Assembly (NCBI GenBank): GCA_040880525.1
Contig: JBBDIG010000009.1
Coordinates: forward strand, 1 to 47,392
Length of the DNA stretch: 47,392 nt
Direction: 5' to 3'
DNA from: Bacteroidia bacterium
Lineage (GTDB): Bacteria > Bacteroidota > Bacteroidia > CAILMK01 > JBBDIG01
The position numbers and the translations under genes were made by a program. Positions 30,928-40,206 of the stretch are shown in pieces. The notes under the pieces were generated by a model. That model was given only the letters and a program-made list of their open reading frames with translations, had not been told where the DNA came from and made no database searches. Within the stretch, counting starts at the first letter, position 1, and every line of letters begins with the position of its first letter.

Positions 30928-31502
30928 GTGAAAAAGATGTATATCATAGCCGGGCCGAATGGTGCGGGAAAGACTACGCTGTCTTATACGATCCTGCCGG
31001 AGATATTCGCATGTGAGGAATTCATAAATGCGGATGAAATTGGAAGGGTATATCTCCGCTAAACTCAGAAAAAGCCAGAATTCGCGCTGGACGGTTGATG
31101 TTACAAAGGATAAAGGAACTGTTAAATCAGGGAGAATCTTTTGCTTTTGAAACTACCTTGGCAACCAAAACATATCAGAACTTAATTAACTCTGCTAGGA
31201 AACTTAATTATGAAGTTATACTTCTTTTTTTGGCTTTGGATTCTTCTGAATTGGCCATTCAACGCGTATTAACAAGAGTCATTGAAGGAGGACATAATAT
31301 TCCGGTTGATACGATTAAAAGGAGATTTGATAATGGACTAAGGAATCTTTTTAAAATCTATCTGCCAATCGTAGATAAATGGATTATAATTGATAATTCA
31401 ACAGAGAATTTTGAATTCATTGCAGAAGGATCAGAATCAGAGGTAATCATAAGGAGCAAAAACAAGTGGATTGATTTAAACAAAAAACACAATGGATATT
31501 AA
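30928..31502 (+). pseudogene. Zeta-toxin family kinase gene, frameshifted
   Basis: Frame 1 encodes [23 protein letters not shown] (Walker A) and FINADEIGR, then a stop at 31060-31062. Shifting by -1 near 31041-31047 continues [27 protein letters not shown], then FAFETTLATKTY, ILLFLALDSSELAIQRV, VIEGGHNIPVDTIKRRF and a normal C terminus ending at 31502. The joined protein matches the zeta-toxin/UDP-GlcNAc kinase-like family throughout (ETTL, GGHNIP boxes). The gene is therefore broken by a single base change, unless the base is a sequencing error. The second frame overlaps the next gene by 11 bases. Confidence 0.8.
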
Positions 31503-31674
31503 AGTACAACTTAGGGAATTGGAAGAAAAAGTTAACTTAGGACTTAAAGAAGCTTATCGCAAGATGGCTGTTTTTAAAAAGAAAAATAACAGTCCTTTAA
31601 TTGTCTCTCGTGACGGAAAGGTTACTGTGATTCCCCCGGAACAAATACTCCCGACAACAAAAGCTAAAAATTAA
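31492..31674 (+). CDS. Small partner protein of the zeta-toxin locus (antitoxin-like)
   Basis: 60 residues: VQLRELEEKVNLGLKEAYRKM, then VFKKKNNSPLIVSRDGKVTVIPPEQIL. Proteins with this layout (charged helix, then NSP-hydrophobic-V and a KV-I-P tail) often sit beside zeta-type toxin genes in Bacteroidota (from memory). It overlaps the toxin frame by 11 bases, so translation is probably coupled. The antitoxin role is inference: order and family are suggestive, but no antitoxin domain is recognised. The gene remains intact although the toxin frame is broken. Confidence 0.55.
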   Translation: MDIKVQLRELEEKVNLGLKEAYRKMAVFKKKNNSPLIVSRDGKVTVIPPEQILPTTKAKN

Positions 31675-31774
31675 TTTTCTAACTGAGCATACTTTCGGAT
31701 TCGTGTATCGAAGCCATTTTTACATATCCATGAGTTCAGGTTTCAGCCATTGGATTTATGGCAACTTGGAAGAT

Positions 31775-31861
31775 GGGAGTTTCACTCCCCCGCTGTCGCT
31801 CCGCATACTTGCGGAGTGTCAGCTATTACGAGGCGTCCCGCCTAATTTAGCCCCGAGGGCT
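31775..31861. repeat. Cluster of four hairpins; dispersed two-hairpin repeat, copy 2
   Basis: GGGAGT/ACTCCC (31775-31789), CTCCGCA/TGCGGAG (31799-31816), AGGCG-TCC-CGCCT (31831-31843) and AGCCC/GGGCT (31849-31861). The middle two, with a 14-base linker starting TGT, repeat the layout at 346-387, and AGGCGTCCCGCCT is identical there. Confidence 0.65.
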
Positions 31862-32032
31862 GAAAATAGCTCACATTTTGCTAAAAGGCGGAGCGAGAGC
31901 GCGGTTGTATCTATTGCAGATTGGCGAGACGGAAAAAAATTATAAAATTTTGATTATTCGATAAATTAATTGAAGAGAACTTTTCAAGAATTATTTATTT
32001 GATTAATTCCTTTAAAAAGTAACGGGTAATTC
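31862..32032. other. Intergenic, no gene seen
   Basis: Continuation of the repeat region, then AT-rich sequence without a protein-like reading frame. Confidence 0.4.
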
Positions 32033-32152
32033 TTAAAATTTTTCTACTTGTTTTTTATACCATGCAACAAATTTCCAGGCCTCTCTAACGGGCCATGAAA
32101 TTCCGAAACCTTCACGAAATGCAAGTTCCAATAATTGATACCTCCTGGACAA
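32033..32152 (-). CDS. Possible 39-residue protein (SRRYQLLELAFREG...), or a remnant
   Basis: The minus strand reads SRRYQLLELAFREGFG, then ISWPVREAWKFVAWYKKQVEKF and a stop at 32033. The composition is strongly protein-like (amphipathic, conserved-looking SWPxREAWxFV). No ATG exists; a TTG at 32150-32152 could start it. The frame is open for 22 more codons upstream with a hydrophobic, less convincing sequence. I do not recognise the family. It may be the tail of a decayed gene in the accessory islet. Confidence 0.3.
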   Translation of the reverse strand: MSRRYQLLELAFREGFGISWPVREAWKFVAWYKKQVEKF

Positions 32153-32306
32153 AATCAAAGCAAAATTGCACAAAACCTTACAGCAGCAAGCCAAAAGAAA
32201 AATACCTGCTTTAGCACTTCATTCGATGAGATGAACTAAGTTCGCCTGAACATGCGAAACCCGAATCCGCACCAACAGCGGATTTTAAACACCGGACAGA
32301 TCAAAT

Positions 32307-32338
32307 TTTGTAAATCTCAAGAAGAAAAATTAGCTTTG
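32307..32338 (+). promoter_or_regulatory. Promoter of the multi-PAS kinase gene
   Basis: TTTG (32307-32310), 20-base spacer, TAGCTTTG (32331-32338): a full match to the Bacteroidota sigma-A consensus. Transcription would start near 32345, about 35 bases before the ATG at 32380. Confidence 0.75.
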
Positions 32339-32379
32339 ATTTGCTGACATGAACCGGTCAGCTTTTGAAGTACCAGCAA

Positions 32380-35300
32380 ATGAACAAAACCCCGGGCAAC
32401 AACAGGTTCCGGACCCTCCTGTCATATAAGCTCCTGGACTCCCCCTCCGAAAAAGAGTATGATGACATTTGCGGTCTGGCTGCACTTATTTGTCAAACTC
32501 CCATAGCCGCCATATCACTGGTTACGGATAGTGTAACATTTTTCAAATCACGGCTGGGCTTTGAAATAGCGCAAATTCCTGCGATTCAATCTTTCGACTC
32601 TTTTGCGATCCAGCGGCCATCAGAGATCCTGTTCGTAGAAAATGCCCCGGACGACCCGCGTTTCAGCAAAAATCCGCTTGTGGCGGGCGCATCCAACGTA
32701 GTTTGCTATATGGGAGTTCCGCTTGTTTCGCCAGAGGGAGATGCGCTGGGTGCACTGTCAGTGATGGATCGCAAACCCAGGAAATTGGACGCAAACCAAA
32801 TTGAGGCGCTCAAGGCACTGGCACGCCAGGTAGGGCAGTTATTTGAACTGCGGAAAGGCCAGTTAGCACTCAGCCAAAGCAAAACGTCCGTGGAAAATGG
32901 ATCCAAAAGGCTCACCAACATTGCAGAGACTGCACGCACGGCCACCTGGGAGTGGAATATTGAAACCGGAGAGGTACAAATAAATGATCGCTGGGCTGAA
33001 ATTTCTGGGCATACCAAGGAGGCACTCCTTCCCATGACTATAGACACCTGGAAAAGAATGATTCACTCCGAAGACCGGCAACTTTTTGACGAAAAAGTAA
33101 AGGAGTGCTTAGAAAAAAAGGCTGAACATTACCAGATAAAATATCGCATGATCCATAAAGAAGGAGACACAATTTGGATCAACGATCGCGGAGAAATATC
33201 ACGCTGGGACGAGGATGGAAAGCCGCTGAGTGTGGCAGGAACACATTCGGATATTTCTCAGCAAAAAATTACAGAGCATCAATTCAACACCATTACCAAC
33301 AATATCCCTGGAGTGGTATTTCGCTATCAGCGCTACCCGGATGGCCATGACAACCTGCAGCAGGTGAGCAATGGCGCTTTGCAACTCTGGGGATTCTCTG
33401 CAGAGGAAGTGATGCGAAATAACAGGGTGGTGTGGGAGCGTTACGATGAACGTGATTTGGAGAGCCATGTCAAATCCATCGAAGAATCTAGCCTCAGCCT
33501 GAGTTTTTGGCAGCATGAATGGCGGTATCGCCATCCTGATGGTTCGCTCCGCTGGCATAAGGGTTCCGGAAACCCTTCCCGCCTTGCAGATAACAGCATT
33601 ATCTGGGATTCTATCATCCTGGACATTACACCACAAAAAGAGGCAGAAGCGCAATTAACCCAAACATTAAAAGCCCTGCAAAAACGTGTAAATGAGCAAA
33701 CCTGCCTGTTAAATATTTCCGGGTTAAGCCAGATTGACCAAAGCCTTGAAGAATTGCTTCAAATGGCCGTATCGTTTCTTCCCGGTGGTTGCCAATATTC
33801 AGATATTACAACAGCAGCTATAAAATATAAAGGAAAGATTTACAAAACAGCCGGACATAGAAAAACGAAATGGCAACTGCAGCGAACAAAACAAACTTTT
33901 GAAGGGGAAATACTGGAAATCACAATAGCCTACAAGAAAGAAAGGCCTGCTGCCTTCGAAGGGCCATTCCTGAAGGAAGAACAACAGTTGCTGGAAAGCG
34001 TTGTTGACAGCCTGGCACTTAACATCAACCAGGTATTAGTCAGAAAAGCCAATGATATTATTCTCAACGCAACAGAGGAAGGAATTTATGGTATTGATAA
34101 GAATGGCCTTTGCAGCTTCATAAATCCTTCTGCAGCAAAAATGCTGGGCTTTACACCGGCAGAATGTATAGGAAAAAATATCAATAACCTCATTCACCAG
34201 CACAACGCAGATGAATTTTATGTAAAAGAGGAACGTGATGTTTATCTGGCAAATCAGTTCCGGAAAGGCTTCCAGAATTCAGAAGATATATTTTGGCGCA
34301 AGGACGGCAGCCATTTTTTCGTAAACTACTCCTCCACCCCGATATTGGAGAACGGAAAAGTGGAGGGGGCAGTTGTAACTTTTAATGACATTACCGCCAG
34401 GAAAAACGCTGAAACGCAGTTGCAGCTTAGCGAAAAACGCTACAGGAGCTTGGTGGAAAATGGAGCTGATGCCATCGTGATATTAGGACCTGATGGCAGT
34501 AATTCCTACGTGTCGCCATCTATTACAAAGGTATTGGGATACACTGAGGAGGAGGCCCTGCAACTCAATTTATTTGAGGTTATCCATCCTGATGACCGGG
34601 AAGAGGTCTCAATAAAAATGCAGGAGGTAATGCAAAACCCCGGAAAAACACTGGAGGGAGTAAATGCACGGACCAGACACAAAGACGGCTCCTGGCGCTG
34701 GCTGGAAGCCAATGTAACCAATTTGCTCCACGACCCGGCTATCAATGGAATCGTGGATAATTTCAGGGATGTAACCGAAATTATTGAACTCCACCATCTC
34801 CTGGAAAATGCCAATCAACTCGCGAAACTGGGAGGCTGGGAGTTAAATTTAGACAATAACATTATTTACTGGTCCACCATCACCAAACAAATCCATGAAG
34901 TGGAGGAAGATTACATGCCTTCACTGGATGAAAGTTTAAGGTTCTATCCGAATGGCGTAAAAGAGGAAGTTCGCAACATCCTCTCAGAGATTTCTAAAAC
35001 AGGTGGAAGCTTCGATTTTGAAAGGTCAATTATTACGGCAAAAGGAAATGAACGCTGGGTAAAGGTGATTGGCAATGCAGAGATGCATGATGGAAAGTGC
35101 CGAAGAATATCAGGAAGCTTGCAGGACATTAGCCGGCAAAAAATTACCGAGATTGAACTGCAAACGGCTTTTGAAGAAAAAAACAATATTCTGGAGAGCA
35201 TTGGCGATGCATTCTTTGCAATAGATAAAGACTGGACGGTAACCTATTGGAATAAAGAAGCAGAAAAAATTCTCTTTAAAAAGAAACAAGAAATTGTAGG

Positions 35301-36651
35301 AGAAAATCTCTGGAAAATATTTAATGATGCCACCGAAACCAATTCTTTTACAGAATATAAGCGCGCTATGGATACCGGTGAAACCATTCATTTTGAAGAC
35401 CACTATCCCACTACCGGCCAGTGGTTTGAGGTGAGTGCATATCCCTCTGAAAAAGGTTTGTCAGTTTATTTTAAAGACGTAAGCATCCGCAAAATTGCGG
35501 AGAAGCAATTCCGACAGTCCAATGAGCGTTTTGAGAAAATTGCCGAAGCCACCAATGATGCTATCTGGGATTTCAACATGGTAGAAAATGAGCTGTTTTG
35601 GGGCAAAGGATTTAAAACACTATTTGGACACGACCCGGAGGTGATTAAGCCAAGCTTTGAGCTGATGATAAGCCTGATACACCCGGAAGACAGGCAGGAG
35701 GTGATGGAACATATTATGGCATTCACAAAAGACCCGGAAGCCATAAACTGGTTCTTCGAATACCGGCTCAAAATGAATGATGGAACGTATGCTTTTGTAA
35801 TTGACAGGGCCATTTTTATTAGAGACCGCAAGGGCAAGGCATTGAGGGCAGTAGGCGCAATAACTGATATTTCTTATCGCAAGGAACATGAGGATTCACT
35901 AAAAAAACTTAATGCAAAACTCGAAGCCAGGGCGCGTGAACTGGTAATTTCCAATGCAGAGCTTGAACAGTTTGCTTACGTAGCCTCGCACGACTTGCAG
36001 GAACCCTTGCGCATGGTGAGCAGCTTCCTCACTCAGTTAGAGAAAAAGTATGGCGAAACACTTGATGACAAAGCCAAAAGATATATACACTTTGCCGTGG
36101 ACGGGGCCAGGCGCATGAGGCAGATCATCCTGGACTTGCTGGAATTTTCGAGAGTTGGCAAACATGAAGAGGAGCAAGAAACAATTCGCCTGAATGAGGT
36201 TACCGATGAAGTTTTAAAACTCCTCCACAGAGAAATTAAAAAATGCAAAGCCACCATTCATGTAAGTCATTTACCAGAGGTCTATTCATTTAGGACTCCT
36301 CTCATCCATATTTTTCAAAATCTTATCAGCAATGCCATTAAATATGTAGATCCAAATGAATTGCCGGTAGTCCGGATCATGGCCAGGTCTCAGGGCAACG
36401 AATGGCTCATTTCGGTGAGTGACAATGGCATTGGCATCGGGCAGGAATATTTTGACAAGATATTCGTCATTTTCCAGCGGCTCCATATCAAAGAAGAATA
36501 CAGCGGCACCGGGATGGGCCTGGCAATCGTAAAAAAGAGCGTTGAAGGACTGGGCGGCCAGATTTGGTTAAATTCCGAAGAAGGGCAAGGAAGCACCTTT
36601 TATTTTACCCTCCCTCAAAATAACGGATCAGTACTTACTCTCCCTTTATGA
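32380..36651 (+). CDS. Cytoplasmic GAF/multi-PAS sensor histidine kinase
   Basis: 1423 residues from ATG 32380, with no membrane segment. In order (approximate): GAF 10-155; PAS 180-295; PAS 300-425; a second GAF-like region 440-560; then five more PAS modules between 560 and 1175, several with PAC tails (WRWLEANVTN, VDNFRDVTE); DHp with the phospho-acceptor His in YVASHDLQEPLRM; CA ATPase with N box (NLISNAIKYV), G1 (VSDNGIGIG), F (IFQRLH) and G2 (GTGMGLAIV). It has no fused receiver, so it should phosphorylate a separate regulator, most likely one of the two downstream proteins. The ligands of the PAS domains are unknown. It is one of the largest genes of the window, and PAS count may be off by one. 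Confidence 0.92.
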   Translation: MNKTPGNNRFRTLLSYKLLDSPSEKEYDDICGLAALICQTPIAAISLVTDSVTFFKSRLGFEIAQIPAIQSFDSFAIQRPSEILFVENAPDDPRFSKNPLVAGASNVVCYMGVPLVSPEGDALGALSVMDRKPRKLDANQIEALKALARQVGQLFELRKGQLALSQSKTSVENGSKRLTNIAETARTATWEWNIETGEVQINDRWAEISGHTKEALLPMTIDTWKRMIHSEDRQLFDEKVKECLEKKAEHYQIKYRMIHKEGDTIWINDRGEISRWDEDGKPLSVAGTHSDISQQKITEHQFNTITNNIPGVVFRYQRYPDGHDNLQQVSNGALQLWGFSAEEVMRNNRVVWERYDERDLESHVKSIEESSLSLSFWQHEWRYRHPDGSLRWHKGSGNPSRLADNSIIWDSIILDITPQKEAEAQLTQTLKALQKRVNEQTCLLNISGLSQIDQSLEELLQMAVSFLPGGCQYSDITTAAIKYKGKIYKTAGHRKTKWQLQRTKQTFEGEILEITIAYKKERPAAFEGPFLKEEQQLLESVVDSLALNINQVLVRKANDIILNATEEGIYGIDKNGLCSFINPSAAKMLGFTPAECIGKNINNLIHQHNADEFYVKEERDVYLANQFRKGFQNSEDIFWRKDGSHFFVNYSSTPILENGKVEGAVVTFNDITARKNAETQLQLSEKRYRSLVENGADAIVILGPDGSNSYVSPSITKVLGYTEEEALQLNLFEVIHPDDREEVSIKMQEVMQNPGKTLEGVNARTRHKDGSWRWLEANVTNLLHDPAINGIVDNFRDVTEIIELHHLLENANQLAKLGGWELNLDNNIIYWSTITKQIHEVEEDYMPSLDESLRFYPNGVKEEVRNILSEISKTGGSFDFERSIITAKGNERWVKVIGNAEMHDGKCRRISGSLQDISRQKITEIELQTAFEEKNNILESIGDAFFAIDKDWTVTYWNKEAEKILFKKKQEIVGENLWKIFNDATETNSFTEYKRAMDTGETIHFEDHYPTTGQWFEVSAYPSEKGLSVYFKDVSIRKIAEKQFRQSNERFEKIAEATNDAIWDFNMVENELFWGKGFKTLFGHDPEVIKPSFELMISLIHPEDRQEVMEHIMAFTKDPEAINWFFEYRLKMNDGTYAFVIDRAIFIRDRKGKALRAVGAITDISYRKEHEDSLKKLNAKLEARARELVISNAELEQFAYVASHDLQEPLRMVSSFLTQLEKKYGETLDDKAKRYIHFAVDGARRMRQIILDLLEFSRVGKHEEEQETIRLNEVTDEVLKLLHREIKKCKATIHVSHLPEVYSFRTPLIHIFQNLISNAIKYVDPNELPVVRIMARSQGNEWLISVSDNGIGIGQEYFDKIFVIFQRLHIKEEYSGTGMGLAIVKKSVEGLGGQIWLNSEEGQGSTFYFTLPQNNGSVLTLPL

Positions 36652-36755
36652 AACAAGTGTATTTATAAACACCAGAATTCCGCAATCATGGCAAGCTTCA
36701 TTAAATGTATTTCAAATGAGCTAACTTTTACTATTAAATTCATAAAAAAATTTTC

Positions 36756-37196
36756 ATGAAATCTATTCATATCTTATTGGTAGAAGATAACGAGGGTGAT
36801 ATTATCCTCACTACAGAGGCCTTAGAGGACAGCAAAATCATTAATACGCTTAGCGTTGTAAGAAATGGAAAGGAGGCGCTCGATTATATTTTTAAGCAGG
36901 GAGAATATGCCAATGCACCAAGCCCTGACCTTATCCTGCTGGACATTAATCTGCCATTAAAAAGTGGCCATGAGGTTCTGAGTAAAATTAAAAGTACTGA
37001 CGCTGTTATGCATTTTCCTGTCATTATGCTAACCACCTCTTCTTCAGAGAAAGACGTGCTCATGTCATATAAACACCATGCGAATTGCTACATCAGCAAA
37101 CCTGTGGAAATAGGGCAATTTTTAGATGCCATTACAAGCATAGAAAACTTCTGGCTAAATATTGTAACATTACCGTCAAATGCAAAAAGACAATAG
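36756..37196 (+). CDS. Single-domain response regulator
   Basis: 146 residues forming one receiver domain of the Rcp1-like class: VEDNEGDIIL (acidic pair), LILLDINLPLKSG (phospho-acceptor Asp), LTTSSSEKDVL (Thr/Ser) and CYISKPVEI (Lys). No output domain. It begins 104 bases after the kinase and overlaps the next gene by 17 bases. It probably takes phosphate from the multi-PAS kinase and passes it on or acts by protein contact (inference). Confidence 0.9.
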   Translation: MKSIHILLVEDNEGDIILTTEALEDSKIINTLSVVRNGKEALDYIFKQGEYANAPSPDLILLDINLPLKSGHEVLSKIKSTDAVMHFPVIMLTTSSSEKDVLMSYKHHANCYISKPVEIGQFLDAITSIENFWLNIVTLPSNAKRQ

Positions 37197-38193
37197 TCTG
37201 TATAAAATTTTAGTAGTTGAGGATAATCCGGGCGATTTGCTCCTCGTAGAAGACTACCTGGAGGAAGCTATTGTGGCGCCCGTTATTTTAACTGCGCAAA
37301 ATTTTGAAGAAGCACACGATGTATTAACGCAAGATTCAGGGCAAATTGATGCGGTGTTGCTCGATCTCACCTTACCTGATTTACAGGGAGAACCCCTCAT
37401 AAAAGAAATCATATCAGTAGCCGGAGAAACACCGATTATTATTCTTACGGGATACACCGATCTGGCCTTTGCCACGCGTTCTATTTCCTGGGGCGTATCG
37501 GATTATCTGCTGAAGGACAGCCTCAGTTCCGCAATGCTTTATAAAAGTATTTTATATAATATAGAAAGGAACAAGTACCTGGTGAGCCTGAAGGAATCGG
37601 AGCAGCGCTACTCCGATCTGTTTCACCTAAGCCCGCAACCCATGTGGGTTTATGATGTGGAAACCCTGGAATTTATGGATGTAAATGATGCGGCAGTTAA
37701 TCAATATGGTTATTCGCACCAGGAATTTGTAAACATGACCATCAAAGCCATCCGTCCCAAATCCGAAATACCCAAAATGGAGAAAGGAGTAGAACAGGTA
37801 AGGGCAAATGACAAGCTTTTCTCACAAGGACAATATTTACACAAAAAGAAAAACGGGAAGTTAATTATTGTGGAAATTCGCAGTAACATAATTTATTATA
37901 ATGGACGGAAAGCTGAAATAGTACTGGCTTCAGACGTTACTGATCGCCACAAACAAATACAAGCCATAGAGGAACAAAATAAAAAGCTCCGGGAAATTGC
38001 CTGGACCCAATCCCACAAAGTACGTGCACCAGTGGCTCGCATCATGGGCCTGCTGGAGATTTTAACTGACAAGGACAATACACCAAGTGAAAATAATGAA
38101 TTACTGCGATATTTAATGGATTCAGCAAAAGAACTGGATAACATCATCCGTGAAATTGTTTCAACTTCGCATAAAATAGATTCCCCGGAATAG
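37180..38193 (+). CDS. REC-PAS-DHp protein lacking a kinase ATPase domain
   Basis: 337 residues. Receiver domain (1-125: VVEDNPGDLL, VLLDLTLPDLQG, LTGYTD, YLLKD), PAS domain (about 140-265: YSDLFHLSPQPMWVYDVETL ... IVLASDVTDRHKQ), then a DHp-like helix with His in WTQSHKVRAPVARIMGLLEIL, and the protein ends about 60 residues later. The CA (HATPase) domain expected after a DHp is missing and nothing downstream encodes it. Either the gene was truncated long ago, or the protein is a phospho-acceptor or adaptor that pairs with the large kinase. Its 17-base overlap with the preceding regulator implies coupled translation. Confidence 0.85.
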   Translation: MQKDNSLYKILVVEDNPGDLLLVEDYLEEAIVAPVILTAQNFEEAHDVLTQDSGQIDAVLLDLTLPDLQGEPLIKEIISVAGETPIIILTGYTDLAFATRSISWGVSDYLLKDSLSSAMLYKSILYNIERNKYLVSLKESEQRYSDLFHLSPQPMWVYDVETLEFMDVNDAAVNQYGYSHQEFVNMTIKAIRPKSEIPKMEKGVEQVRANDKLFSQGQYLHKKKNGKLIIVEIRSNIIYYNGRKAEIVLASDVTDRHKQIQAIEEQNKKLREIAWTQSHKVRAPVARIMGLLEILTDKDNTPSENNELLRYLMDSAKELDNIIREIVSTSHKIDSPE

Positions 38194-38198
38194 TTTGC

Positions 38199-38239
38199 AA
38201 TTTCAGAATCCTCGCTTTCCATTAAAAGAAACTGAAATT
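38199..38239. terminator. Inverted repeat between convergent genes
   Basis: AATTTCAG (38199-38206) pairs with CTGAAATT (38232-38239) across 25 bases, between the convergent REC-PAS gene and porin gene. AT-rich, so a weak terminator at best. Confidence 0.4.
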
Positions 38240-38265
38240 CATATAAATATCCGGTATTTGTTTTT

Positions 38266-40206
38266 TTAATTAACAAATTCCCATGCTAAACCAAAAACAA
38301 AATTCCTGGGTTTTAATGGATAATTTGGAAGATAAAAATAACTACTGCCGGTAAACTCCTGGTTGGCATGTTCTAGTTTTGCAAAAATCCTGAACCGCGT
38401 GATCTCGGCATTAAAGAAAACATCAAAATGTGGATAATTGCCAACGGTAATGCTGTCCTGCAAAGCCAGTTGAGAAATGGGAGGTAAATACCTGGCTGCC
38501 TTGTAGGCTGTATTATAATTCAATATAACTCCCACCTGGATATGAAATTTATCTTTAATAATTTGATCAAAAGCCAGGGTAGTATTAATGAGAAAATCAG
38601 GCAGGCGCAGCAGATCATTTGAAAGTACAGGCTGATACAACAGCACATTATCCATTACAAAATGTTTGGTTTTAAATACCTTTTGCAGTTTGAGTTTCAG
38701 ATATGGAATGGCCTCATTTGCCTGAACCGGAATTTCGGTGCTGTCAAAATATGGGTAATTGCCGATGCGCATAAATTCGGCTGTGAGCGCAGCATTTTCC
38801 TTCGCATTGACAAAACCACCGAAAAGTCGCTGATGATTCACCCGCTGCAATTCCTGTAACCAACGGTAATGATTGGAACTGTAATACTGAAAGATAAATG
38901 GCACTGAGGTCTGCGCTGCAGAAATTCCCGCCATCAGATTCCAGTTTTTATATACAGGATATTGCGCCTGAGCTTCTCCGTGGTAATTTCCGGACAGATA
39001 GCCTGCGGTATGAAGGGAAGCGTGGGTCTTAACCCTCAGCCGCTCAAGCCGGAAATGAAATCGCCCCTGAACTTGCAGTTGATTAGTCGCAAATTCCAAC
39101 GAAGAAGAACCCACCTCATTGTAGGCATGGCTCACTGTAAACGCCAAAAGCCAGGGCCGCTCCCTGAACACCGTTACGCTGTCAGTATCCCGCACGGCAC
39201 GATAAGGTGCCGAAGAAAGCGTGAATTCATTGCGCAGCTCGGAAAAAAAGATAGAATCACTGGTAGCGAGCGGATTATCATAAATGTGCCTGTAAAATGC
39301 TGAATCCGGAGCCTCGTCTTCATATTGATGTTTTGTTTGCCGGTACTGAAATGCGTGGCTCAGGTAGAAGGATGGAAACAGCTTTTTGCGCGTCAGGCTA
39401 TCAGCCGGACTAAAGATGCTTTTGTATTTACCGAAATAATAATACTGTTTTGCAAAAAGTTGGGTTTCCCGCCACTGCTGGCTGGCACTGCCCAGGTTCA
39501 CGTTCATATTGATTTTATCAAAGGCAGAAAGCGTATCAAATAAGGGCTGGCCAAATTTGGATGATCCGCTGTCGCTGATGAGCGGGTTGATAATACCGCC
39601 ATTTTCCTGTGTACGATACCTGTTTACGATAACGTTGGCGAGGAGCCGGTAGCGCTGGTTTTTCGTCTGGAAATTATTGAACAGTGCTATTTCAGTACTG
39701 GCTGTGCTTTGCTGCTGATAATAGCCCTCTGACCCTCCTCCCCGTATCTTCAGGCCAACATTCCATCCCGGATTTATATTGCGCGTATGCAGCGCCTCCA
39801 GGATCTGAAGGTTGGTACCTCCGCCCTGCACGTAATACAGGCGGGTGTAAGGAGTAAAGGTATTGTAATATCGAATGTTCTGCCGGGTGGTGCGATACAG
39901 ATCCCATTGATTGAATCCCAGTTCGAACTGCTGGCCGGGCATCTCATATTGCAGCGGGAAAGCCGGGCTGCCATAAACCGAAGTATGCAGGTAGAAACGG
40001 GCCCTCGCATAAATAGGATCATATTGGGCAAAGTCAACGAGCAGGCTATCCTGAACCTGAAGTGAATCGTAATGAATATCAATGAGTTCCTCGGTGGTGA
40101 ATAACACCCGGACGCTGTCATCCGGCACAGCCGTTTCCTGGGAATGGATAGCGGTGTGAGAAGCAAGAAATAAGAATAGCAGGAGTACCCGTGAAGCTGT
40201 CATCAA
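38266..40206 (-). CDS. Putative outer-membrane porin (Porin_10 family)
   Basis: 646 residues with a signal peptide (VLLLFLFLASHTAIHSQ). After a short acidic region the mature chain has the Porin_10 hallmarks: ARFYLHTSVYGSPAFPLQYE, QFELGFNQWDLYR, the YVQGGGTNLQILEALHTRN and PGWNVGLKIRGGGSEGYY. The rest is a barrel of alternating strands ending in VFGLAWEFVN with a C-terminal aromatic strand. It is expected in the outer membrane as a channel of unknown specificity. Its start overlaps the stop of the choice-of-anchor gene by ATGA, so it is translated from the same mRNA. Confidence 0.82.
   Translation of the reverse strand: MMTASRVLLLFLFLASHTAIHSQETAVPDDSVRVLFTTEELIDIHYDSLQVQDSLLVDFAQYDPIYARARFYLHTSVYGSPAFPLQYEMPGQQFELGFNQWDLYRTTRQNIRYYNTFTPYTRLYYVQGGGTNLQILEALHTRNINPGWNVGLKIRGGGSEGYYQQQSTASTEIALFNNFQTKNQRYRLLANVIVNRYRTQENGGIINPLISDSGSSKFGQPLFDTLSAFDKINMNVNLGSASQQWRETQLFAKQYYYFGKYKSIFSPADSLTRKKLFPSFYLSHAFQYRQTKHQYEDEAPDSAFYRHIYDNPLATSDSIFFSELRNEFTLSSAPYRAVRDTDSVTVFRERPWLLAFTVSHAYNEVGSSSLEFATNQLQVQGRFHFRLERLRVKTHASLHTAGYLSGNYHGEAQAQYPVYKNWNLMAGISAAQTSVPFIFQYYSSNHYRWLQELQRVNHQRLFGGFVNAKENAALTAEFMRIGNYPYFDSTEIPVQANEAIPYLKLKLQKVFKTKHFVMDNVLLYQPVLSNDLLRLPDFLINTTLAFDQIIKDKFHIQVGVILNYNTAYKAARYLPPISQLALQDSITVGNYPHFDVFFNAEITRFRIFAKLEHANQEFTGSSYFYLPNYPLKPRNFVFGLAWEFVN

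Noticed and set aside
31703-31945. 80-codon plus-strand frame
   Set aside because: It consists of the hairpin cluster read as protein.
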